A stretch of 64,000 nucleotides of DNA from Trichuris trichiura. Taxonomy: Eukaryota; Nematoda; Enoplea; Trichinellida; Trichuridae. The DNA is taken from NCBI GenBank assembly GCA_037903355.1, contig JBAJFE010000026.1, positions 7,254,001 to 7,318,000 of the forward strand. The letters run 5' to 3'. Positions 48,430-59,500 of the stretch are shown here, piece after piece. A program made the position numbers and the translations under genes. A model generated the notes under the pieces. The model did no database searches. It saw only the letters and a program-made list of their open reading frames with translations, and was not told where the DNA came from. How positions within the stretch are numbered: the stretch's first letter is position 1; every line of letters begins with the position of its first letter.

Positions 48430-48840
48430 AGTCTCCGCGTTAGCTAAGCCGCTCAGTATCTCTGAGTATTTTTCAGCATGGAAAATGTCTTCTTCCTTGA
48501 AGCCACTGGCGAAACGACGAACCTTCGCGATGAAGTCTTCCAAGACCTCGGCGGAACTTCGTTAGATTCGCCGCATAAAATTTTCTGGGCGATTTTATGA
48601 CGGAGCTTGGACTTCTCGATCCAACCGCTTGATGCTTGGAAACCTGTCAACCTGAATTCCACGCGAATCTTCTAGCAACTTCCTGAATCATTGGAACAGA
48701 GATCCGTGCATTAGCTGCTCTCATTCGGTTAAAACAACACGGCTTCATCGACTTGGTCGAAGAAGTTTCTCCTCATTTTTTCGCCGCTCGTCTCCGCTTT
48801 CCTTATCATATTTTTGTAGCATATTTTTGATCTGTAACTT
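48430..48840 (-). pseudogene. Pogo/Tigger-type transposase N-terminal relic
   Basis: The frame at 48453-48662 reads GFQASSGWIEKSKLRHKIAQ, the 'GFKASNGWLEKFKxRHnI' block of the CENP-B/Tc5-type helix-turn-helix. It is followed by KILCGESNEV and, in another frame, by RRFASGFKEEDIFHAE, the 'l.eGy.peDIFNaDE' segment. Upstream frames contain ISVPMIQEVARRF, the first half of the same DNA-binding domain, with stop codons. The DDE catalytic part was not found. The block resembles Tigger transposases but differs from the relic at 62.8-64 kb. Confidence 0.65.
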
Positions 48841-48869
48841 ATTAGCTCCGGACTTTGGGAAACAAGGCT

Positions 48870-49690
48870 TATTCAAGAAAAACGAAAGAGGTGAACCAGG
48901 AGCAGGTTTGTCTTTTCTTGAAGCTTAAAATTCCCTGTAAAACAATTGTTTTATTTACTTTCTCTAATCCAACGCCGAAAATACCGATCTCGGATGGTTT
49001 CTGAGGGCAGCAGCTGCTGCTGGGACTTGTGCATCCATCCGCGGTCTTCAGTCACTTTCACCGCGGAGAACCCACTCTACGAAATAGCAAAGTCAAGCAG
49101 AACGAAGCAGGTAAACCAGGAGCATATCTAGCTTTTGTTGAATCGTCTTATTTTGTATAAAACAACTGTTTTATCTACTTTTTTAAATGTAACGGTAAAA
49201 ATAGTGTTCCCATGCACAGGTCCTCGCCGAAGGAGCGGCTCATAAAGGTTGTGGATTATTTCTTGCTTTTCAGACGCCTCCTCCGTGAAGCGCCTTCCTG
49301 GACAATTGGTAAACTCAGGGTAAGCGAACGAAACGAACCAGGTGATGGTCTGTCTTTTCTTGAACCTTACTGTGCTCTATAAAACGATTGTTTCACTTAC
49401 TTTTTCAAAATTAGCGCCGATAATAGCGCTCCAGTGCACAGTTCCTCAGTGAAAGAAAAGTGCTATTGCGTGTGAGCCCATCCGCGGTTTTCAAGCGCCA
49501 CCTGGGCGTACCGCCGGCCGTGAAAACTGGTAAAGTCATGCTAAATGAAAAAGGTGAACCGTGAGAAAGCCTGTCTTTTTGTTAAACTTTAACATTCTCT
49601 ATAAAACAACTGTTTGATCTACTTTTTCAAACTGAATGTCTAAAATACCGGTTCCGTGCAAAAAAATCTGCTAAGTACTGCTTCGTATAT
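48870..49690. repeat. Four-copy tandem repeat, unit about 220 bp
   Basis: The anchor AAAACAAnTGTTT...CTACTTTnTnAAA recurs at 48939, 49159, 49381 and 49603, giving spacings of 220, 222 and 222 bases. Each unit also has 'GGTGAACCAGGAG...TGTCTTTTCTTGAA' about 45 bases before the anchor. Copies differ by perhaps a quarter of positions. No coding frame is shared by the copies. Confidence 0.75.
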
Positions 49691-50520
49691 ATTTTCTCTG
49701 AGGACTTCATCAACGCCTTTCGCGTTGTTGGGTTCTGCCAGTAAATTGTGTTTTCTTTTTGTGCTCAGTTTTCCCCATTTTCAAGCACTCCTTTTAATTA
49801 AACTCACTTTGTAGGTTCCCTTGATTTTATAATTTGGCAGGAAATTTTTAAAAACATTTCTTCCGTGTTGTAGGTTCACTGTAACTTCAAGTTATGGTGA
49901 GGTTAGATCGTGATTGATTAGTAATATCAAACCAGCGTTCCTGAAACCAAAAGAGCATCAATAGAACAGCGTTCATTAAGCAACAATAACACTCGTGTGC
50001 TTTTTCTATTTCCGCATTGCCGATTGATTAGTCATAAACCATGTGTAATAAACAAGTGCTCATGTGATCACGGCGGTCACGAGGAAGGTCACCGAGGTTA
50101 GCCGTGGCCAAACTGACCAATCATTTTACTTCGGCAATCAGGGAAGCACGTGGCAAACACGCAAATATGCAGTGACCCGAGGTATTTACTCAGAGAAAAG
50201 GTATATAAAACGGTCATTGCTGGCGGTGGCGGTCAGTGTGAATACTGCGCTTGTGTCGTCCTGTTGCGTAGCTCTCTCCCTCTCTTTCACAATTCGCTTT
50301 GTCGTGTATTGATCAGGAAATCAAATACATTCTTTTCTAATGAAGCATGGAAGGTTGATCAGCAATTACACTATGTACGTGACGTCGAACAATTTTTCAC
50401 TTGCCCATACCTTGGAAGAAGAAGTCTATAGTCGACGCTATACCTGCGATCCATTTCAAGAAACGAATCGACCTGAGTTTGCATTCAACTTGTGTCGGCC
50501 ACCTCACCACTTTCCATTCT
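49691..50520. other. Stretch without a gene; possible solo LTR
   Basis: From about 50040 to 50340 the sequence looks like a retroelement LTR: a TG start, a TATA-like GTATATAAAACGG at about 50200, then a T/C-rich leader. No second LTR, primer site or polymerase was found, and no target duplication could be confirmed. The remainder shows nothing recognisable. Confidence 0.2.
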
Positions 50521-53500
50521 TAAAGGAGTTAACTAACGTGGTCATCTTATCGGCGTATGGTGCTCCCGAAGGAGTTGTTAAACTTTCACAGAACCATTCC
50601 TAAGCAAGAAATTAGGATCTCACAGCGGTTACATTACGGTGCTCCCTGCAAGTGCCTCAACTTGTCAAATGTATATTGGGCTTTCAAGAAAGTCAGACGG
50701 CGGACAAATGGCAAAACATTCCAAGTTTTCATTGCCTCTAAGAGAGGAGGTTTTCATGACGACCATTGGCGTCCGGTCGCTGAAAAACGCGTCGTATTTT
50801 CCTTTGGGACCTTTCATTGTTTTCACGATTCCTAGCAGTCGTAAATGAATATATTCACCGGAGCGTCACATAGCAGCTTGGATGTTCGTCGCTGTGTATT
50901 CTGCAACGTTCTGAAGTCATTAGAAACTATGCCTCCATTGCACGTACGTATATGAAGGAGTACACTTTTTCACACAGTTTCTGAATAGTTTACTGTTGCA
51001 CGATGCCGCCGTTTACGATATGATGACTGTGACAAGTTAACAGCAATTTTTAAGACATCAGTTTATGAAGTAATCAGTTGCTCAAAAGCGAACACTGCAT
51101 ACATGAGATGATCACTTGTTAAAACAAGTCTTCGTTTCAGCAAGCTCTGCAGCTGCAACGATTAACTGGCAGGTGCTGGCTGATGTTTGCAGACATGTCT
51201 GCCGCCAGTAGATTGCTGATAAGGTCGTCTAATCATGAACGCTTTGAGCAAACCATTTCCTCTTTTCTGCACGAATAGAATAATAGTGTTTCTGGTAGCG
51301 TCTGTGCTGGCTTCTACTTTAGTCGTTTCGTCATTGTTGGTTCGTGAAAAAGCGTTTATTCGACTGACCGCATTGTCTTTACATCTGTTCAATTTAATTG
51401 CAGCGAGGAAAGCATATACTGTCTGTGGTCATTTTCAATTTCAGTGCACTGTTGAAGGCGGACAGCAGACTCAATGAACTAATGGAAACTAACACTCATT
51501 TGTTGTTTCCATTGCCGCTTTGCTCGTTGATTGATCATTCGGTACGTACAAGACATTGAAGCAGTTTTGAAATGCTGAAATCTCGGAAGCAGAAGCTTTT
51601 TAATCGACGCTATAACTTCGTACTTTTGCGAAATGAATCCGCCATAGTGTTCGGAACTCGCCTTTCCCGAGAAACAACTTCTGCAAATGTTACTACCAGC
51701 ATACTTGCTATTCGGAAAATCTGAAGGAGAAGCTATGGAGTGTTTTGTGGAAACGCTGAAAGCTCAAATGTTTCATGTGAGCGAATGTTCAGCGCTCCTC
51801 TGTGCCTGGAAACATTTACGCAATTCAACGGCGACCTCAGCTATTTACTTTGTTTGATCAAGTTGATGCGCCACAGCGTGCAACATTCCACGTCACATGA
51901 AAAAGGCGAACTTTCCTGGTGACCTCCACTTGACCTCGTTGGAGTACTGAGCAGTTATGGTCACATGTGGCTCATTATCACACGTCATAGTGAAGTTCCA
52001 TCTCATGGCGGTCACATGATAGTCCGCAGTGGTAAACAACGTTTGGTTAACGTCCCTTCCGGCGCTACTGCACAGGGTAATTTTTCCCAATGATGCTTAG
52101 TTGAACATTTGTGAGCGGTCGCCCATTTGGATGTGTTAATGTTATTCTGTTGAACAAAACAACCATACTTATTATGAGCAGAGCAGAGAGCTGTGCACAT
52201 GTCTGGTTTGCTGCCGTCTTTCAATCCTGTGCAGTCAACGCAGGTCCGTCTATGAAGTTGCGGTGAACATCTCTTGAAACGGTGACTATAATGCTGAAAT
52301 CTGAACTAACAGTGCTCAGTGGTATACTACTATTACTATTCGTCGTCGATCTCGATTGACGCCGTTCTCCCGCTGACTTCCAAATCCTGATTTGTTCCCA
52401 TTTCCTGTGTCATGAAAAGCGAACACGTAGCTTGGTTACTCTACACGTCACGTCAAAGCGCACTGGAAAGCCAAGGTGCTGTTTGGATATTCAGAAAACC
52501 ACATCGAACCTTTCGAAGTTACAATGGCAAAAACTGATAGCTTTGCCTGGCAGAATGGCTTATGTCCAATGTGTGCGCTGAAAGAATAACTGATGAAGAG
52601 AGAAGCAGGTGTGAAAAATGGAACTCAGCGATGGAACAAACAAAGCACAAAACAGCAATAAACTAAGTCAGCTATAAAGAAGAACAGCAAATGAAAGCGA
52701 AGCAGTTGTGTCTATGGAACGGAAGCAGCGATCCCACTTTACAAACCTGTAATGCAATTACCCTACATGGGCGTCAGCGGACTGGTAACAGTATGCTGCC
52801 AGCAGCCCAGTCATGTAAGGTGCTGCTTGCACTGAAGTGAGAGTGCCTATGGTGAAAGATACTGACTCAGCATTGATGTTTTTGTTATACCTACGACTAC
52901 TGCGACTGACGCGTTTCCGCTACCAGATGAAATTTCGCCATACATTATGGTATCGAAAAGTCGCATTACCTGTGAAAGGCTGGCAAGAGGTGAAACTATG
53001 ACAGTGTGACTTACAGTTGATTTGTGCCTTCCGTTAACTGCTACCATACGAGAGAACTGAGGTCAGGCAACTGAAATTTTGGCAGTGCAACCACAGAAGC
53101 GCTTGCCGCTCTTGCATATTTCCGCTAGTCCAAAGAACTCACTCCATTATCTGCGCTGAAGAAAAGTTGCAATTCTGGTTGGTTCCTGGAAGGATGTGCG
53201 TGCTGACCGTCCAGCTAAATGGCTTTGAATAACCACCCAGTTTGTGAATTGACATGACTGAGCATCCCAACTGTGGAGAACTACGGGCAGTCTTGACCAA
53301 CTCTCCTTCTCCGTTGCTTTCATGTCCGTGAAAAATTTCTATTCAGGTTTGTTCTTTCCATGTTGGTAAGCTTGTGCACTGTTCATCGGTGTGTTTTTGA
53401 GTGCCTTATCGAGGTTTTCCCGCAGGTTACTAATACTGATCCGCGCACTCATCAGTGCTGCTGGCACTTTCAGGACGTCACTGTTGAATACTGAACACAA

Positions 53501-56500
53501 CATTAAGGCTTCTACGAAGAAGCCAACATGTGCAGTGGAGACTGAATTCTTTGGAACTTACATAGACGTTACGAGTGGGAGACAAATGTGGGCTCTGTTA
53601 TTTATACGTTTTCCTGCTGCATAAATGGTGCATCCCAAATACTGCCAAACACTAATGAAAGAAAGTGGCTGCTCACTTCGCATGAGATTCATCCACCCCT
53701 TTTACAGTGCAGATTCTGCGGGTCAATGGATGCAAACTGAAATATTCCTTCCATGGAAAACAGTCAAGTGTGCTCTGAAAACATAATCGTCCGATGTTGT
53801 TGTCCTCCCACACAATTCTATCACATACGAAGCCAACGGAGAATTCTTTGAGCCTTCCTTTGTGGAACAGTTTCGACAATGCTGCGGTTACGACATTGAA
53901 CTTGTCGTTTCGAACGATGACCAATTTTGACTCAATAAGAACAAAGAAAAAGTAAATAGCTGCTTACCTATTACACGGTTTCTGTGAACACAAGCTGTGC
54001 CAGACATTCGCCGAGCATATTTTAAATGCTAAATGTTCACCAAATAAGTTTTGTATGAAAATGGTGTTCTGCTGAGCAATGTCGGCTCACATTCTGCATG
54101 ATCATTGCGGATTCTTGCTCGTATGAAGTATATATTTCAAGTGGGATGACTTTTGTGAGCTGATCGAAGTGCTGATTCATTTCCACGAAGATTTGACTGT
54201 CTTGCACTTTATGTAAGTGCTGAATATGGAACTTAATCGGCGTCCGACATCATTTCTAATGGTGGAATAATGTCCACGATGCGCACCTATGAGGCCATTC
54301 AATGCATTAGCCCACTTTACAGCGAAAACCATAGATCTCTGATGATCTCTGTTATTGCCTGTGCGTAAAACAAAATCAAGACGTCGCTTTCGTCGACTTA
54401 TAGTACTGCCCGTATGTCGACGTCTCGAAGTCCCGGTTCACATGGAGCGACCAGTGGGTGGTCACGTTGTTGGCTATACGTCGTTGCCCATGGCAAACCC
54501 ACTACTCCTCGCTGGTAAACGACGCAGTAGAGGACCTGATACAAAGGCATTCTCCAGAACAGGCGTACTGTTGTTCCCATTTATATTCTCCACCCCCGTC
54601 GCGAACACGCTCTGTGCTTAAACGGTTGTCTTCCATGACTTTGCCCTGCGTTCAAGGAGTCTTTGTTAAAGCAAGTCCAGTTTTCTGTGCCATTTGACTG
54701 TTGGAGACTCATCGAAGAAATTGACAGCTTTGGCGGCTGGCAATGAAGAAACGCGTGTAGGAGAAAAGAAAAGCTGGTAATAGGGGCTTGCGCATGGCAT
54801 ACGTTTTGTTCAACGCATTTGAGCACAGTTAAACACTGCTGTAGTACGTCATGACCAACACCCAGTGGCTTTCGACCGCGATTGTCTTCCTCACTATCGT
54901 GATCACACCATCGGAACACTTTGCTGATGCGCAGAACACCGTCGCGCAGTCGAATTTGAACGCAATAATACTTTACGTCCGCAAAGAAAGTGACTCACGC
55001 CTCCACTTGGTCTATGCCTGATAGGAAGAAAGCCAGTCTGCATTATAATCGCAGGAAAACTTTGATTGATGATGGACTTGTGTCTACGCTTAAGCTCAGA
55101 AGCTCTTCTCGACATGGTGCAGCTATTGGCTGCTATGGCAGCCGTTGCACGCATTGGTATTCCCTTTGTGATATCCCGTGCATACTGACGAAGAAGTCGA
55201 AGTGTCGATATTCAATGAAGATTCAAATCGCGCAAGGTTGAATTCCCATGTTATTCAAAAACCTGAATGGAAGTAATGTTCTTTAGGGTAAGTATACATT
55301 TACGGCTCGTGTCTCGTATAGTTTCTGACGATTTCAATGCATCAGTGCGTTGGCACGATCTGCGTACTCAAAAGTAATTCTCCGCCATTCGCAGTTGTCT
55401 TCAGCCGATAATATACTTCAACGGACGACTAGGCGAGGTACCGTCGTGCATGTATGTCATAGCGGAACGCAATGACGCAACTGCAAAGAAATTAGATGCT
55501 TTTTTCCGTGCGCTGTTTGCAATTAGGACTAATGCAAATGGATGCCTCAAGCTGTTCATCATAGAGAATCTTATCACGCAAAGGATTATCTAAAAGATAA
55601 GAAAGCTGGAATGGTTTCTTGAAGAATGTTGCTTCTGTTAATCGCCCAGGCGTCACCAGTTCATACAGGCTGTTAGCTGAAGTGCTCTTTGCTGAGATCG
55701 ACTCGTGTGCTTCATTAGCTGCCCACTGATGAGACGACTGAATGTTTTTACATGTGTTTCACAGAAAGAATGCTTTTGTGTAGAGAAATGAAAGGTTGGC
55801 CAAGTCATTGAACTTGTTGCCATCGATGAACCTGGTTTGAATATTCTTTGTACAGAACAGGAGGTGAAGTTGAACAGCGCGAAAGATGTTCCTTGGATGG
55901 CTCAATGTCCAATTGCTGTCCGTAGGCATGCGAGTTGGCATATTGTTTTTTTTACCACACGTCCGCCTGGCATATGTGCTCTCCCAGTATGTGGGGCCAA
56001 ATTCTGAGCAGTGAATGCCAACGATTAAAGACTGGTCGGCCAGCAGGTGAAGACTTCAGTAGACATGCTGGTTAAGGCTAACCGTTTCTCCAACGCCGGA
56101 TTGGACAATACTTAATTAGGTGAGGTCATCCAACCATCTGACCAAAGGTTTTGCTGGTCAGTCAGGTACACATGCCACGTTGGCGACCGCCCATTGGAGA
56201 TGGCAGATTATCTCAGTGTTGGATAAGTTCACCAAACCAAAATCAAGCGTATTGTAGCTGAAGAGCTTCATTACTGCTTGCGTCCGCTGTTCCAATAAGC
56301 TCGCTTCCCTCTAACTGAATAGGAGGTTAAAATCACGCTATGGGTTGCAGTTGTGAGCGAAGATGTAATCGATTCAACAGCCGCGCGGGACGTATAAAGA
56401 TATAACTGAAGTGGCGATTTTTGTTCTACTGGACGTTCTTGAGCAGCGAAAGAATCCTCGTTCACATACTCGGACGCACTGGCTTGTGACACTGAAGGAG

Positions 56501-59500
56501 AAGCTCCATGCAGCTTGTTTCAGCTATTTCACTGTCTTCCGTCGTCTAACAAAGAAGCAAAACAATACGGTCATCTTGTCAGCGTATGCTGCTCCGTGTT
56601 TAGTGGTTAAACGTTCACAGAAGTGTTCCTATGTTGGAGGCTACCGCGTCACGCCGATTAAATTGCAGTAGCTAATTGCTCCCTGCAAGTGCCCGAACTC
56701 GTTGAATGTATATTGAGCCTTCACGAAAGTCAGATGGCGGACAAGCAGCAACACCTTTCCAAGGTTTCACCTTCCGTAGGAAACGATGTTTTTATGATGA
56801 TTAATGGCGTCCAGTCGCTGAAACAAACTTCTAGTTCTCCCTTGGGAGCTTTCACTTGTTTTATGATTCATTCGACTCGTGAATGAATACATTCAGTGCT
56901 GCGTTTTGCAGATGCTTGAATTTCATTGACTTTGTTTTCTACAACTTTTTGAAGTCTTTGGAGAGCGTGTTTCTGTTGCAGGTACGTATATGAAAGTATA
57001 TGCTATCCCTTAAAGTTTCTGATTGCTTCACTGTTGCAGGATGCCTTGATCTATGATATGAGAACTGCGACAAGTATGCGTTAAAACATGGGTTCTTGAG
57101 GTTACCAGTGGTTCAAACAGAAGCCGTACATCTATGAGGTGATATTTTGTTACGGTATGCTGTCGTTCCAGCAAGCTATGCCAGTGAAACGACTGACTAT
57201 TCAGTAGTGTTGCTTATGCCAATGTCTCTAGCCAGTGGATTGCTGGTAACGTCGAGTCATGTAAACCGGTTTTTGTTGGCCGTCTATTTGATAAAGCAAT
57301 GGAATTTTTGTAAGATTCTGTGAATACGTGTTTGAAATTCTCTTGAGGACAACGTAGACGTTTAAAGACTAACGTAACCTCCAAAAGCTTTCCCGTTTTG
57401 GTTGCCGGTGGTTTATTTCTGCCAATGCTGCTCAAGAGAGTACCGTTTCTTCACATGTCCAACTGTTTCAGTCTTCAACGTGCAGAGCCATTATCGTTTC
57501 AAGCTTATCGAGTGTTTTTCAAAGAATCATTATTTCTTCTGCAACGTGGTTTTCAAGCAAGTGTGGAGAGAGTTTTCTTCTGTTTGTCACTATCTGTAAC
57601 GCCTGTCAGGCGATTTTGCCAAGTTCATCGAATTAAGCATTATGGATGTTAAGCCAATTTGGCGCTTTCGTGGCAAGTATCTGTACTAGTGGAAATGTGA
57701 TGACAAGGACTATTCACTGTTCCGGCTGCTTATGGTGAATTCGCAAGCTTTAGTGCTCAGAATGAACGGTTTCAAGCATTGGTTATATCCGCCAGAAGTG
57801 GCATATCTTCATGCAATCGCCATTCATGTTCGGTGCTTTGCTGGGCTATGCAAGAGGTACGCTTTTCGCAATTGTATTTGTGTTTGTTCCCTCTATGTCA
57901 CCGATGAACTTTTGTTCTCTGAAGTTTTGTCGACTGCAGTGCCTCTTAATATCGCTTGTAGGTACTGTTTGTTGATATCGTCGAGTATAGTGCGTGCTCT
58001 TGAACATGTGCGGTACTATTGAAGGTTCTCCTTTACTCTCCATGGGAACAATGGTCAGGCGAGTGGCAAAGTTCCAAGGTGTATCAAATTCTCTACTTCA
58101 ATGTCCATCAGAGATGAAAGTGCACCCCTTTTTGAAACGCCACATCCTGAGCGGGTCGCTCTGTTCCACTGCCAAAGTTGCTTGAAGTCCAGAGTAGACT
58201 CATTTAGTGCTGTTGAAGAAAGACGGAACTTTGTGAAATTTGACCTTTTCTAATCATCGCAAGAAACTGATCGTGCTTGTTACTGTATCTGAACTCTCGC
58301 AAAGTCACCTAAAAGAAATGGTTAAAATATTGCTGAGGGAACGATGGTGTATGCTTGAAACAGAAGCTAAATAGCAGAAGTGGAAGTAGCTCTTCTCGAC
58401 CCTGTTGTGTTTTGATAGAGTCTATTCGTCGTTCGTGCTTTTGCTCCGCGTAGAACATCGTGGAAGTTCTCCTGAGGCACTTTTGCGACAATATTCAACT
58501 GCTGTTTAGTTCGCTACAGTTATGGAGCATACGGCGAAGGATCATGTGTTTCTGTCAGTGTGCAAGGCGCAGTATGCAGCGGAAATTTGTATTTCTACTT
58601 GGCCGATGTTCGAACATACGATTAGTGTCAATGGGTTTCCGAAATCGTTTGTCTTGTCCAGCGTAGTGTAACATTGCTATGCTTTCCTGGAAATTCGCAC
58701 TGATTCAGGCATTAGCGTTGTATGTTAGATTCTGCGTATGAGTATCATGAATGGATGTAAGAGAAGCTGGAAATTGGCCACTGTGAAGTTTGCGTAAGCA
58801 GTGGGATCTTTGTAGTTGAAGTATTCCATGTTCTCAATGGTTTTCGGTGAAGTTTATCTTGGTAGCGCTTGGCGTTCTGAGTCGAACACTTGTGCCTTCT
58901 CAGAGTACTTCTTACGAGAGCGGCATACTGTTGGATCCATGGTTTTCTTGGAACAACAAATTGTGGATAAGCAGGGGAACTGTCAAAGTTAGCTCACTAG
59001 ACAAGCTGTGTCGTCTGTACAGCTGTTTGAACTACGTTCGGTTCTACATGTGTAATCATCATAAAGGCTTCACCAAAGTTGATTTCCTGATCAATAAGTT
59101 TATGATAACGTATCCCCTGTGTCGTAGTTTCCATTTGCTTTGTTATTGCCGGACCCTTTTGTTTATGGTGTGCTGACCGATCGTTCGCTATGGGGCTGTC
59201 TATGGTCTGCAGGAGTATCCAAAGGAATCGGCCGGAGGTGGGTCAAGTATTCTGCGGGGCACTGCAAGTGACCATGTGAAGATCGTTCGATGTTACACAA
59301 CTGCACCTCAATCAGTTACTTCATTACAAGTAATGCTTGCACCTATGATTCGTCTGAGAGGTCATTTTAAAACAGTCGGCTGCCAGTCAAGGAATTATGA
59401 CAGCAGTTATTTGGTTCGGCCGCGGTAGTCCTTCCTGCACTAGTTTTTTCTTGGATGAAGTCTGAAATCAAAATGATACACACTGGAAATTAACAGCTGC

